From: Chryseobacterium indologenes
GTDB lineage: Bacteria; Bacteroidota; Bacteroidia; Flavobacteriales; Weeksellaceae
Direction: 5' to 3'
DNA: 64,000 bases
NCBI RefSeq assembly: GCF_001295265.1
Contig: NZ_LJOD01000009.1
Coordinates: forward strand, 154,970-218,969
Shown: positions 26,726 to 34,738 of the stretch, piece after piece
How the letters are laid out: the number at the start of each line of letters is the position of its first letter
Position numbering within the stretch: the first letter of the stretch is position 1
Made by a program: the position numbers and the translations under genes
The notes under the pieces: generated by a model
What the model was told of the DNA's origin: nothing
Seen by the model: the letters and a program-made list of their open reading frames with translations, nothing else
The model's database searches: none

Positions 26726-26998
26726 CTATTTTTCTATTGGGAAGAGCTGCTGTACAAATTTAATTAATGCTTCAAGGTCTGTAAAGTCTTTTTCCAATCC
26801 TAGCTGGGCCTCAGAATATTGAATATTATATCTGCCTTCAGATATTTTCAAATAAAATTCCCTTCCAGGCTTTATGATAAATGTGTGGTCCTTGATGCCG
26901 CAAAACAAAATTCTTTCTGCGTCATTGTTGAACTGCTTAAATTCAGCATAGTAGCCTTCTTTTTGAAAGAGTTCCCTTACATACTCCGGATTATTCAT
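26726..26998 (-). CDS. Small hypothetical protein, paralogue B of the tRNA-Val islet
   Basis: This 90-residue protein starts at MNNPEYVREL. An open frame extends upstream through the tRNA gene to 27118, but that part is tRNA sequence and is rejected. The layout matches paralogue A (26096): N-terminal helix (RELFQKEGYYAEFKQF), beta middle (FCGIKDHTFIIKPGREFYLKI), and a last helix ALIKFVQQLFPIEK. No family recognised. It lies 32 bases downstream of the tRNA terminator and probably has its own promoter. Confidence 0.62.
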   Translation of the reverse strand: MNNPEYVRELFQKEGYYAEFKQFNNDAERILFCGIKDHTFIIKPGREFYLKISEGRYNIQYSEAQLGLEKDFTDLEALIKFVQQLFPIEK

Positions 26999-27029
26999 TA
27001 AGTTATTCTCACGTATTGAAAAACAAAAA

Positions 27030-27055
27030 AAATCTCCCAAAAATTTGAGAGATTT
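27030..27055 (-). terminator. Intrinsic terminator of tRNA-Val
   Basis: A 7-bp stem AAATCTC/GAGATTT (27030-27036 with 27049-27055) is followed on the minus strand by a long T-run (A-run at 27023-27032 on plus). It directly follows the 3' end of the tRNA. Confidence 0.85.
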
Positions 27056-27058
27056 CTG

Positions 27059-27133
27059 TGGGTCCTGAGGGATTCGAACCCCCGACCCTCTGGGTGTAAA
27101 CCAGATGCTCTGAACCAACTGAGCTAAGAACCT
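27059..27133 (-). tRNA. tRNA-Val (TAC anticodon)
   Basis: On the minus strand the cloverleaf can be folded by hand. The D stem is GCTC/GAGC, the anticodon stem TCTGG/CCAGA carries loop TTTACAC (anticodon TAC), and the T stem GGGGG/CCCTC carries loop TTCGAAT. The discriminator base is A and CCA is not encoded. The acceptor stem is 5' AGGTTCT with 3' AGGACCC, which leaves A1 opposite C72 and a G-U at 5-68. The A1:C72 mismatch is unusual and may affect 5' processing. A terminator follows directly. Confidence 0.88.
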
Positions 27134-27173
27134 TATCTTCGTTTCCTCGATTAGAGTGGTGCAAATATACGAC

Positions 27174-28418
27174 TTATTCGGATAATTGCAAATTTTTTTC
27201 TAAAAATTCTCCAACAACAAAGTTACTTCCGCCGATGAAAATCATTTCCTCCTCTGTACATCGTTCTTTTGCAGCGAGATACGCATCCTGTACTGAATCA
27301 AAAATTTTATAAAAAATTTTTGCCTCCTGAAGCAGATTTTCATAATCCAGAGGATGTCTTCCCCTGTTAATGGATGGTTTGGCAAAATAAAACTCAGAAT
27401 TTTCCGGAAGAAGCGCCATTACTTCATCTATTTTTTTATCATTCACAAACCCCAAAATGACATGCTTATGTCTGTCGATAGTATTAAGCTGTGAAAAAAC
27501 ATACTCTAATCCTGCCTGATTGTGTCCCGTATCACAAATTGTAAGCGGATTTTTAGAAAACTCATACCATCGGCCGATGAATCCTGTATTTTTATGAACA
27601 TTCAATAACCCCAGTTTAATATTTTCATCAGAAATAGAGATATTCAGTTTTTTTAATTCTGAGATAAGAGCAAGTACAACACGGATATTTTTCTGCTGGT
27701 AACTTCCCTGAAGATCAGATCTGAGACTGGTTTGTATAGCAGTCGCATCAATAAAAGGTGCTTTTTCTTCAATGGCTTTGTTCTGGATAATACTTTTTAC
27801 CGTTTCATTTTCATCACCGGAAACTACAGGAGTACCGCTTTTGATAATACCTGCCTTTTCTGCTGCAATTTTTTCAACAGTGTCTCCCAGAATATCCTGA
27901 TGGTCCAGCTGAACGTTGGTAATAGCAGAAACCAGGGGTTTTATAATGTTCGTAGAATCCAGTCTTCCTCCCAGGCCTACTTCAATAATGGCAAAATCTA
28001 CCTGTTTCTGATGAAAATATTCAAAAGCCATGATCGTGGTAAACTCAAAAAACGAAGGACGGATATCTTCCGGAAGGTTTTTAAGCTTTTGGATAAATTC
28101 ATAAACAAACACCTTATCACAGTTAGTTCCGTTCACTTTAATGCGTTCAGTGAAGTCAATAAGATGAGGAGAATTGTATAATCCCACCTTATATCCGGCT
28201 TCCTGAAGTACAGAAGCGAGCATGTTGCTTGAAGATCCCTTTCCATTGGTTCCTCCAATATGAATGCATTGTATTTTATTCTGAGGGTTGCCAAAGAAGT
28301 TACATAGTCTGGTAATATTGTCCAGGCCTGGTTTATATGCCTTCTGGCCGTCGATCTGATAATTGGGAGCCTGTACGAAAAGCCAGTCAACAGCTTCCTG
28401 ATATTGTTCATTTGTCAT
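27174..28418 (-). CDS. folC: Folylpolyglutamate / dihydrofolate synthase
   Basis: This 414-residue Mur-ligase-fold enzyme adds glutamate to dihydropteroate or folates. The P-loop is GGTNGKGSSSNMLASVL (residues about 54-70) and DHQDILG lies in the central domain. The C-terminal domain has SKNPLTICDTGHNQAGLEYV-like residues and a late FIGGSNFVVGEFL. It lies immediately upstream of the tRNA on the same strand and starts close to the divergent TolC gene promoter. Confidence 0.94.
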   Translation of the reverse strand: MTNEQYQEAVDWLFVQAPNYQIDGQKAYKPGLDNITRLCNFFGNPQNKIQCIHIGGTNGKGSSSNMLASVLQEAGYKVGLYNSPHLIDFTERIKVNGTNCDKVFVYEFIQKLKNLPEDIRPSFFEFTTIMAFEYFHQKQVDFAIIEVGLGGRLDSTNIIKPLVSAITNVQLDHQDILGDTVEKIAAEKAGIIKSGTPVVSGDENETVKSIIQNKAIEEKAPFIDATAIQTSLRSDLQGSYQQKNIRVVLALISELKKLNISISDENIKLGLLNVHKNTGFIGRWYEFSKNPLTICDTGHNQAGLEYVFSQLNTIDRHKHVILGFVNDKKIDEVMALLPENSEFYFAKPSINRGRHPLDYENLLQEAKIFYKIFDSVQDAYLAAKERCTEEEMIFIGGSNFVVGEFLEKNLQLSE

Positions 28419-28481
28419 AATACAAAATTCTCAAAAGTTTTAATAACATGAAACAATAATTTTTTTAAACTGTAACTTTTT

Positions 28482-28489
28482 TATATTTG
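28482..28489 (+). promoter_or_regulatory. -7 promoter element (TATATTTG)
   Basis: A TAnnTTTG match lies 27 bases before the ATG of the TolC-family gene. No TTG is seen at the -33 distance. Confidence 0.5.
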
Positions 28490-28516
28490 ATACGTCTAAT
28501 ATGGAAAATTCTTAAT

Positions 28517-29842
28517 ATGAAAAAAGTTTGGATTATCGTTTTTGGATTAAGCTGCCTGGGATTGAGTGCCCAGAAGAAATGGTCCTTAAAAGAATGTGTA
28601 GACTATGCGGTGGAGCATAATCTTCAGGTTATCCAAAATCAGTATAACAAACAATCACAGGATGCCAGCCTTAAAATTGCTAAAAAAGAGTATCTGCCCA
28701 CTTTGTCAGCTAATATGTCAAACGGGGTAAGCTTCGGACAGGCGTCTCTAGGTGCAGGAAGTTTCAGAAACGACAGATTCAACAACAGTGTGGGAATTGG
28801 AGCGGATATATTGGTCTATAATAACGGGAGGCTGGAAAAAAGCGTGAGGAAAGCTCAGTTTGATGTAGAAGCCAGTCAATATGATATTGAAACAATTAAA
28901 AACGATATCTCTCTTCAGATTGCCCAACAATATCTGACTGCTCTTTTGAATAAGGAGATTGTTAAGATTTCTCAAAGTGCGTTGGAAAATGCTCAAAAGC
29001 AATATGACAGAGCTAAAATAACAACGGAGGTGGGAACAACAGCTCAAACCGTTTTAGCTGAAGCAGAAGCTGCGCTGGCAAGAGAAAAACAGAATCTTAA
29101 GAAAGCTGAAATTGAGGTGGGAAGAGCATTATTTGCCATTGCACAGCTTTTACAGCTCCCTGAGTATAAGGATTTTGATGTGGAAAATGTAAATGTTCCT
29201 GAAACGTTAGATTCACCGTTGATGACAGCAGATGAGGTTCTTACCACTGCCTATGAAATACAACCGCAGATTAAAGCCGCAGAAAGCAGGATAAGATCTG
29301 CAGAAGCTCAGACAGAAGTGAGTAAAACGGCTTTCTGGCCTACACTAACGGCCAGTGCCGGGCTTAGCACTTTCTATAATTATCAAATTTCAAAAGGGCA
29401 GGAAAGAGTTTCTCAACCAGGGTTTTTCCAGCAATACAGTGATCAGTTCGGACAAAATGTCGGATTATCCCTGAATGTTCCTATTTTTAATAAAGGGATA
29501 ACAAAATTACAGGTAGAGCAGTCAAAAATTAATGAAAGTATTGCTAAAAATACACTGAACCAGCAGAAGCAGACCGTGAGACAGAATGTACAGAAAGCTC
29601 AGTTTGATGCAGATGCTAATTATGAAACCTATCTGGCGGCTGTAGAAGCAGAGAAGAGTACCAGGCTGGCTTTAGAATTTGCCGATAAAAGCTATGCTGC
29701 AGGAAGAACAACGATTTATGACGTAAATGTTGCCAGAAATAATTATGCAAACGCACAGGGATCAGTTGCACAGGCAAAATACAACTATCTTTTCAGCCTT
29801 AAAATGTTGAGTTTCTATGCGGGAGTTCCATTAAGTTTATAA
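28517..29842 (+). CDS. TolC-family outer-membrane efflux protein
   Basis: This 441-residue protein starts at MKKVWIIVFG with a signal peptide (1-18, ending GLSAQ); an in-frame ATG at 28487 adds ten residues before the signal and is rejected. It has the duplicated structure of the family: KKWSLKECVDYAVEHNLQVIQN at the start, then two long helical stretches (about residues 135-215 and 330-410) and beta strands from FWPTLTASAGL and GLSLNVPIFNKG. No membrane-fusion protein or pump gene is next to it. It may serve a pump elsewhere. SprT-like and mannose-1-phosphate guanylyltransferase genes follow closely. Confidence 0.92.
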   Translation: MKKVWIIVFGLSCLGLSAQKKWSLKECVDYAVEHNLQVIQNQYNKQSQDASLKIAKKEYLPTLSANMSNGVSFGQASLGAGSFRNDRFNNSVGIGADILVYNNGRLEKSVRKAQFDVEASQYDIETIKNDISLQIAQQYLTALLNKEIVKISQSALENAQKQYDRAKITTEVGTTAQTVLAEAEAALAREKQNLKKAEIEVGRALFAIAQLLQLPEYKDFDVENVNVPETLDSPLMTADEVLTTAYEIQPQIKAAESRIRSAEAQTEVSKTAFWPTLTASAGLSTFYNYQISKGQERVSQPGFFQQYSDQFGQNVGLSLNVPIFNKGITKLQVEQSKINESIAKNTLNQQKQTVRQNVQKAQFDADANYETYLAAVEAEKSTRLALEFADKSYAAGRTTIYDVNVARNNYANAQGSVAQAKYNYLFSLKMLSFYAGVPLSL

Positions 29843-29843
29843 A

Positions 29844-30443
29844 ATGCCAATCCAATCATTAGAAAAATATTTACCTCAAAATACGCTTAAATATTTAAAA
29901 ATTTGGTTTTCAGATCATTATATTCATATAAAAGTAACACGCAACAGAAATTCCAAATTAGGAGATTACAGAAAACTGCCGGATAACTCCCATGAAATAA
30001 CCGTAAACTCAACCCTTACACCACCGCTTTTTTTCTTCGTTCTTACCCATGAACTGGCTCATTTGATTGCCTTTGAAAAATACGGAAGAAGAATCTCTCC
30101 GCATGGAAGCGAATGGAAAGAAGTTTTCAGGAATATGCTTCTTGAAAGCCTTGAAGTGTATGATGATGAACTGAAGCCTATTATCGTAAAGTTTTCAAAA
30201 TCTCCAAAGGCTAATTTTATGGCGAGTCCTGATCTGGTAAGATATTTTCATACTGAAAAACAGGATGATAGGCTTTATTTCATTGAAGAACTTCAAAAAG
30301 GAGATTTTTTTATGTACCGCAACGAAAAGTATTTATTAGAAGGTCTGATTAAAAAAAACTATCTTTGTAAGAATCTGGCTACTGGAAGGAAGTATTCTTT
30401 CAAGCCTTTGGCTAGGGTTGAAAAATGTAGGCAAGAATGTTAA
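29844..30443 (+). CDS. SprT-like zinc-dependent protease-domain protein
   Basis: This 199-residue cytoplasmic protein carries the zinc motif H69-E70-x-x-H73 in FVLTHELAHLIAFEKYG, and H87 (SPHGSEWKEVFRNM) is the likely third ligand. Bacterial SprT proteins resemble the protease domain of eukaryotic Spartan, which removes DNA-protein crosslinks; their bacterial substrates are not well defined. The gene begins one base after the TolC stop and overlaps the next gene by seven bases. Confidence 0.88.
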   Translation: MPIQSLEKYLPQNTLKYLKIWFSDHYIHIKVTRNRNSKLGDYRKLPDNSHEITVNSTLTPPLFFFVLTHELAHLIAFEKYGRRISPHGSEWKEVFRNMLLESLEVYDDELKPIIVKFSKSPKANFMASPDLVRYFHTEKQDDRLYFIEELQKGDFFMYRNEKYLLEGLIKKNYLCKNLATGRKYSFKPLARVEKCRQEC

Positions 30444-31519
30444 AATCAGATAGATACTGCGTTATTATGGCGGGAGGAATCGGAAGCCGGTTCTGGCCAA
30501 TGAGTACGCAGAAATTTCCAAAACAGTTTCAGGATATTTTAGGGACAGGACGCACTATGATTCAGCAGACGTATGACAGAATCAGCAGGATAATCCCTAA
30601 AGAGCATATATTCGTGATTACGAATAAAGAATATGTAGCGCTTTCCCATCAGCAGCTTCCGGAAATTCCTGAAGAAAATATTGTGGGTGAGCCTCTGATG
30701 AAAAATACAGCGGCATGTAATCTGTACATGGCCAATAAAATTGCTGAAATAAACCCCGACGCTACTATGATTGTGCTGCCGGCAGATCACCTGATTCTGA
30801 AGGAAGAAACATTTTTAGAGAAAGTAGAGCTGGCCTTCGACCTGGCATCAAAGAACGACTATCTTGTAACGCTGGGAATTACTCCTACAAGACCTGATAC
30901 AGGGTACGGATATATTCAGTTTGTAGAAAAGAAAGGATCAGAATATTTTAAAGTAAAAACATTTACCGAAAAGCCCATTCTGGAAATTGCCCAAAGCTTC
31001 CTGGAAAGCGGAGACTTTCTGTGGAATGCCGGAATATTTATCTGGAATGTAAAAAGTATTCATCATGCTTTTGAAATGTATCTTCCTGAAATGATGCAGC
31101 ATTTTATGGCCTGTGAGTATAATTCTGAGAAAGAAAATAACTGTATTGAACTCATTTACCCGAAAGTTCAGAAAATCTCCATTGATAACGGGATATTAGA
31201 AAAAGCTAAGAATGTTTATGTTATCCCTTCTGATCTGGGATGGAGCGACTTAGGAACCTGGACTTCCGTGTACGAGAACACAGAGAAAGATAAGGACGGG
31301 AATGCTGTAAAGCTGAAACATTTACTGGCTTATAACTCAAAAGGAAATATCATCCGTCTGAAAAATAATAATAAAGCGGTTATCATTGACGGTCTTGAAA
31401 ATTATATAGTGGTAGATACAGATAAGGCACTGCTGATTTGTCCAAGAGATAATGATCAGCTGATTAAAGACTATGTCCTTGATCTAAAAAGCTTTAAGAA
31501 AGGAGATAAGTTCATGTAA
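30437..31519 (+). CDS. manC: Mannose-1-phosphate guanylyltransferase
   Basis: This 360-residue enzyme makes GDP-mannose for glycan synthesis. Motifs are MAGGIGSRFWPMSTQKFPKQ (residues about 11-30), GEPLMKNTAACN, LPADHLI, TPTRPDTGYGYIQF, FTEKP, WNAGIFIW and DLGWSDLGTW. It lacks the C-terminal isomerase domain found in longer bifunctional AlgA/ManC types, so it is the single-function short form. It overlaps the SprT-like gene by seven bases. It could supply donor sugar to the envelope glycosyltransferases at 22-26 kb. Confidence 0.93.
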   Translation: MLKSDRYCVIMAGGIGSRFWPMSTQKFPKQFQDILGTGRTMIQQTYDRISRIIPKEHIFVITNKEYVALSHQQLPEIPEENIVGEPLMKNTAACNLYMANKIAEINPDATMIVLPADHLILKEETFLEKVELAFDLASKNDYLVTLGITPTRPDTGYGYIQFVEKKGSEYFKVKTFTEKPILEIAQSFLESGDFLWNAGIFIWNVKSIHHAFEMYLPEMMQHFMACEYNSEKENNCIELIYPKVQKISIDNGILEKAKNVYVIPSDLGWSDLGTWTSVYENTEKDKDGNAVKLKHLLAYNSKGNIIRLKNNNKAVIIDGLENYIVVDTDKALLICPRDNDQLIKDYVLDLKSFKKGDKFM

Positions 31520-31558
31520 AATATATAAGTTGGTATACTTTCTGTTGATTTTGAAATT

Positions 31559-32221
31559 ATGATAAAAACAGCAACACGAATCATCGCTTTTATTTTTTTG
31601 TTTCTGGGAGTTCTTGGGTATGCCCAAGGGAAAAAAATAAAATTTTCCAGTATTTCCAATATTTTACAGCATGTTACTCCCAATGATAAAATAGATTCAT
31701 GGGTACTGGTTTACAACAGCTATGGAAAAAATCAGGAAATAAAGAAATCCGGAGGAAAGATGGAATATACCCCGCAATTTTCGGGATTTAATCTGTTTCC
31801 AAGTGAAAACAGCTTTTATTATATTGCCTATTCTGCGGGAGGGAAAATGAATTATATAACTGATCTGGAGGGGCTGAGAAAGTTTGTGGGAAAAATTGAT
31901 AATGCCGAAGAAGCTGCTATTTTACTTACTGCAGGTGATTATATGGTAGACGAAGAATTTACAGATATTGCCGGAAATTATTATGAAGATTCTTCAAACT
32001 ATTATCTTGATCTTGGAAAACTGACGTCCAAAGAATGTCCTTACCAAAAGACGCATTATACCCTCACTGTTAATAAGTCTACTGGTGTTATTTCCAGTAT
32101 AAAAGACAACGGAACCTATATTGAACTTTACAATAAGAGGTGTCCGAATAATCCAAGGCTTTTGAAAACTCAGAAAAAAGAAGAACCGAAAGATGACCCT
32201 AAAAAATCAAGCAAAAAATAA
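31559..32221 (+). CDS. Secreted hypothetical protein
   Basis: This 220-residue protein has a signal peptide (1-23, ending LGYAQ) followed by mixed beta and coil with many Tyr/Phe, a pair of Cys (SKECPYQ, NKRCPNN) able to form a disulfide, and a Lys-rich tail. I recognise no domain. The 3' end overlaps the GNAT gene by 29 bases in another frame, so the two are translationally linked. Periplasmic location is inferred from the signal sequence. Confidence 0.68.
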   Translation: MIKTATRIIAFIFLFLGVLGYAQGKKIKFSSISNILQHVTPNDKIDSWVLVYNSYGKNQEIKKSGGKMEYTPQFSGFNLFPSENSFYYIAYSAGGKMNYITDLEGLRKFVGKIDNAEEAAILLTAGDYMVDEEFTDIAGNYYEDSSNYYLDLGKLTSKECPYQKTHYTLTVNKSTGVISSIKDNGTYIELYNKRCPNNPRLLKTQKKEEPKDDPKKSSKK

Positions 32222-32723
32222 AACCTACGAAACGGAAAGGCTGATTCTTCGCCCGATGTCTCTGGAAGACCGCGACCTCATCTTTGAATTGTACAACACA
32301 CCCAAGTTTATCAGGTATATCGGAGACCGTCATATCAAGACACCTGATGATGCAGAAGACTATATCAGGAACAGATTTTTACCTCAGTTTGAAAAACTGG
32401 GCTTCGGAAATTATGCAATTATTACCAAGGAAGGAAGCAAAAAAATAGGCGGAATAGGAATCTTTGAAAGAGAAGGGCTGGATGTAGCAGATATAGGATT
32501 TTCGCTGCTGGAAGAGTTTGAAGGTAAAGGATACGCTTATGAAGCCGCTGTAAAGGTAAAATCTATAGGAATGGATGATTTCGGATTGACGAAAATCTCT
32601 GCCATTACCTCGAAAGATAATTTTTCTTCCCAGAAACTGATCGAAAAGCTGGGGCTTCAGCTCAAAGGATACGTAACGCTTCCGGATGATGATGATGAAC
32701 TGCTGTATTACGAAACGGAATGA
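32193..32723 (+). CDS. GNAT-family N-acetyltransferase (RimJ/RimL type)
   Basis: This 176-residue acetyl-CoA-dependent transferase has the start YETERLILRPMSLEDRD of the RimJ/RimL type. The A motif EEFEGKGYAYEAAVKVKS provides the acetyl-CoA loop, and the C-terminal KISAITSKDNFSSQKLIEKLG is typical. The substrate may be a protein N-terminus, an antibiotic or a small amine. The start overlaps the upstream gene; no later ATG keeps the ETERL motif. Confidence 0.88.
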   Translation: MTLKNQAKNKTYETERLILRPMSLEDRDLIFELYNTPKFIRYIGDRHIKTPDDAEDYIRNRFLPQFEKLGFGNYAIITKEGSKKIGGIGIFEREGLDVADIGFSLLEEFEGKGYAYEAAVKVKSIGMDDFGLTKISAITSKDNFSSQKLIEKLGLQLKGYVTLPDDDDELLYYETE

Positions 32724-32740
32724 ATTATTTTTATGAGATA

Positions 32741-32785
32741 AATATCAGTTTCGGGCTGCCACAGGCAGCTCGAAACTGATATTTA
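32741..32785. repeat. Long 21-bp hairpin between convergent genes
   Basis: AAATATCAGTTTCG (32741-32754) pairs perfectly with CGAAACTGATATTT (32772-32785), and the inner seven bases (GGCTGCC with GGCAGCT, one G-U) extend it to 21 bp with only three loop bases (ACA). T-runs lie nearby but not directly after the stem. It lies between the converging GNAT and bcp genes. A bidirectional terminator is likely; the stem is longer than any other in this window. Confidence 0.8.
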
Positions 32786-32820
32786 CCGGAACCTTATTTT
32801 TTATATTACTATTACTGCAA

Positions 32821-33267
32821 TTACTCTAAAATTTGCTCGGCAGCCGTTTTCGAAGTAACCTTTTCAATCACTCTTGTACAAATCCCGTTTTCATCAAAAA
32901 TAAAAGTGGTCCTTACAATTCCCATATAGGTTTTTCCGAATGTTTTTTTCTCCTGCCATACTCCGAATTTTTCGATGATATCATGGCTTTCATCAGCGAT
33001 GAGGTCATAAGGAAAAGCAAATTTACTGTGAAAGTTTTTCTGCTTTTTCACGGTATCTCCGCTTACTCCTAAAAGCTGAAATCCTGCTTTCTTAAGCTTG
33101 GCATAATTGTCGCTCAGGTTGCAGGCTTCTACAGTACAGGTCGGAGTATTAGCTTGCGGATAAAAGAAAACAACCAGCTTTTTTCCGATTAATTTTGCTG
33201 AGGATATTGTTTTTTCATCCTGATTTACCCCTTCAAATTCAGGTAATTTGTCTCCAACTTTCAACAT
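32821..33267 (-). CDS. bcp: Thioredoxin-dependent thiol peroxidase (bacterioferritin comigratory protein type)
   Basis: This 148-residue peroxiredoxin reduces peroxides using thioredoxin. The peroxidatic C44 lies in YPQANTPTCTVEACNL and C49 is the likely resolving Cys of the 1-2 Cys BCP type. The usual position after PKA is QAN here, with the TPxC motif intact. Divergent from nth, with overlapping promoters at 33275-33315 on the two strands. Confidence 0.94.
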   Translation of the reverse strand: MLKVGDKLPEFEGVNQDEKTISSAKLIGKKLVVFFYPQANTPTCTVEACNLSDNYAKLKKAGFQLLGVSGDTVKKQKNFHSKFAFPYDLIADESHDIIEKFGVWQEKKTFGKTYMGIVRTTFIFDENGICTRVIEKVTSKTAAEQILE

Positions 33268-33274
33268 AATGATT

Positions 33275-33315
33275 TATTTTTGTTCAAATTTAAGGGTTAC
33301 ATGACAAAAAAGCAA
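33275..33315. promoter_or_regulatory. Divergent overlapping promoters of bcp and nth
   Basis: On plus, TATTTTTG (33275-33282) is the -7 element for nth, with TTG at 33248-33250 (24-base spacer, slightly long). On minus, the reverse CAAATTTA (33285-33292) is the -7 element for bcp, with CAA (33313-33315) as TTG at a 20-base spacer. The two -7 elements are two bases apart, so polymerases at the two promoters should exclude one another. Confidence 0.65.
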
Positions 33316-33921
33316 AGAGCTGAGCTTGTTCAGCAGGAATTAGAAAAGTTATATCCTACAACACCTATTCCGCTGGATCATACGGATCCGTATACATTAA
33401 TGGTTGCTGTGGCACTTTCTGCCCAGACAACGGATAAAAAAGTAAACCAGGTCACTCCTGATCTTTTTGCCGTAGCCGGAACACCGCAAAGAATGGCCAG
33501 GCTGGAAGAACATGAGATTAAAGAACTCATCAAAGAAATAGGGCTGTCCAATACAAAAGCCAAAAACCTGAAAAGAATGGCCGAACTTTTACTTGAAAGG
33601 CATAACGGTATCGTTCCGCAGACTTACGAGGAATTAGAAGCACTTCCTGGCGTAGGGCATAAAACCGCATCCGTTGTCATGAGTCAGGGATTTGGTTTTC
33701 CTGCTTTTCCGGTAGATACACACATTCACCGTCTTATGACCCAATGGAAGCTTACCTCAGGAAAAAATGTGGTGGAAACGGAAAAAGATGCCAAGAAACT
33801 ATTCCCGGAAGAAGTATGGAATAAACTCCATCTTCAGATCATTTTCTATGGCAGAGAATATTCTCCTGCAAGAGGAAAGGGTGAAAAAGATTTTATCACG
33901 AAGATGATGTTTGAGAAATAA
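33301..33921 (+). CDS. nth: Endonuclease III (cysteine-free form)
   Basis: This 206-residue base-excision DNA glycosylase/AP lyase removes oxidised pyrimidines. The helix-hairpin-helix ALPGVGHKTASVV contains catalytic K121, and D139 (PVDTHIH) is the second catalytic residue. E. coli Nth carries a C-terminal [4Fe-4S] cluster bound by four Cys. Here the aligned end (FYGREYSPARGKGEKDFI) has none, and the whole protein contains no Cys, so the cluster is lost while the catalytic site is intact. I chose the ATG at 33301; an earlier ATG at 33280 overlaps the promoter elements. It is divergent from bcp; both counter oxidative damage. Confidence 0.9.
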   Translation: MTKKQRAELVQQELEKLYPTTPIPLDHTDPYTLMVAVALSAQTTDKKVNQVTPDLFAVAGTPQRMARLEEHEIKELIKEIGLSNTKAKNLKRMAELLLERHNGIVPQTYEELEALPGVGHKTASVVMSQGFGFPAFPVDTHIHRLMTQWKLTSGKNVVETEKDAKKLFPEEVWNKLHLQIIFYGREYSPARGKGEKDFITKMMFEK

Positions 33922-33924
33922 AAA

Positions 33925-34287
33925 TTATTGCTTCGGTAAGCTTTTTTGTACAAAATCCTGCTTTCTGATCTGTGTAAACAATTCTCTGTACAGAGCAGTA
34001 GCCAGATCGGTACTGATGTCTGTAAGCGGATCTTCATATTCCATAGAAAGAGATCCCCAGCCGTTTGTTGAAATAACAACATGGCAGAAATCATCCTGTA
34101 TAAAACTTTCAACTTCAATATTGAATTCCCGGCAAAGATTAATAAAGCCGGTATAAATATCTGTATTCTTAATTTTTTCATCAATGGTGTTGACGACCAG
34201 CGTGTTATTTCCTTCGTTTCCTTGTTTTTTCAAGATCACTTCTTCAAAACAGGATCTATTGATGACGGGGATAAATTCTTTTTTCAT
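33925..34287 (-). CDS. Hypothetical protein, 120 residues
   Basis: Soluble and mixed alpha/beta, with no signal peptide. It starts at MKKEFIPVINRS; the longer frame to 34332 overlaps the upstream gene's end. The pattern (NTLVVNTIDEKI, FNIEVESFIQDDFCHVVIST, WGSLSMEYEDPL) recalls small alpha/beta domains but I do not recognise the family. It follows the DinB-like gene by four bases and converges on nth. Confidence 0.62.
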   Translation of the reverse strand: MKKEFIPVINRSCFEEVILKKQGNEGNNTLVVNTIDEKIKNTDIYTGFINLCREFNIEVESFIQDDFCHVVISTNGWGSLSMEYEDPLTDISTDLATALYRELFTQIRKQDFVQKSLPKQ

Positions 34288-34291
34288 GCTT

Positions 34292-34738
34292 TTATATATC
34301 AAGTAATCTTCTGTGATAATTAATCTGCCCAAGATGATAATCCAGATGGGTAATCAGGTGGATCAGAAAGTATCCTGTCGTCATTTTATCTTCAAAAACA
34401 ACAAGAGGGTATTCCTTTTCAAGGTCTTCCGGAGTTAATTGGCTGAGAACATGGTTAATCATGGTCAATGTTGCCTCAACTTTTTCAGTAAGTTCTGTTT
34501 TGGGAATGTTTTTTAATGAAAATTCAAGATCCCGGTTTCTGATGTAACCCGTGTTACCAAGGCATGCGCCTATGAAATGATTAAGGTTTCCAATAAGATG
34601 GAGACATAAGTTTCCCGCAGAATTGGAGATGTTTTGATCCGTTTTCCAGATCACAGCTTCATGCTGATACGCTTCGATTTCTGTTTTTAATTTATTTAAA
34701 TCTCTGTTATAAAGAGATTGTAGGCTTTCTATGATCAT
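34292..34738 (-). CDS. DinB-like (DUF1572 type) protein
   Basis: This 148-residue protein forms a four-helix bundle of the DinB/DUF1572 type. Metal ligands of the family are placed by His residues: H47 (NLCLHLIGNLNHF) and the pair HLDYHLGQINYHR near the end. Members act as damage-inducible or thiol-dependent metal enzymes, but the activity of this subgroup is not established. It shares a transcript with the 33925 gene. Confidence 0.8.
   Translation of the reverse strand: MIIESLQSLYNRDLNKLKTEIEAYQHEAVIWKTDQNISNSAGNLCLHLIGNLNHFIGACLGNTGYIRNRDLEFSLKNIPKTELTEKVEATLTMINHVLSQLTPEDLEKEYPLVVFEDKMTTGYFLIHLITHLDYHLGQINYHRRLLDI

Noticed and set aside
26726..27118. Longer version of the paralogue B gene through the tRNA
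   Set aside because: The extra 40 residues translate the tRNA gene and its terminator, not a protein; the ATG at 26998 matches the length of paralogue A.
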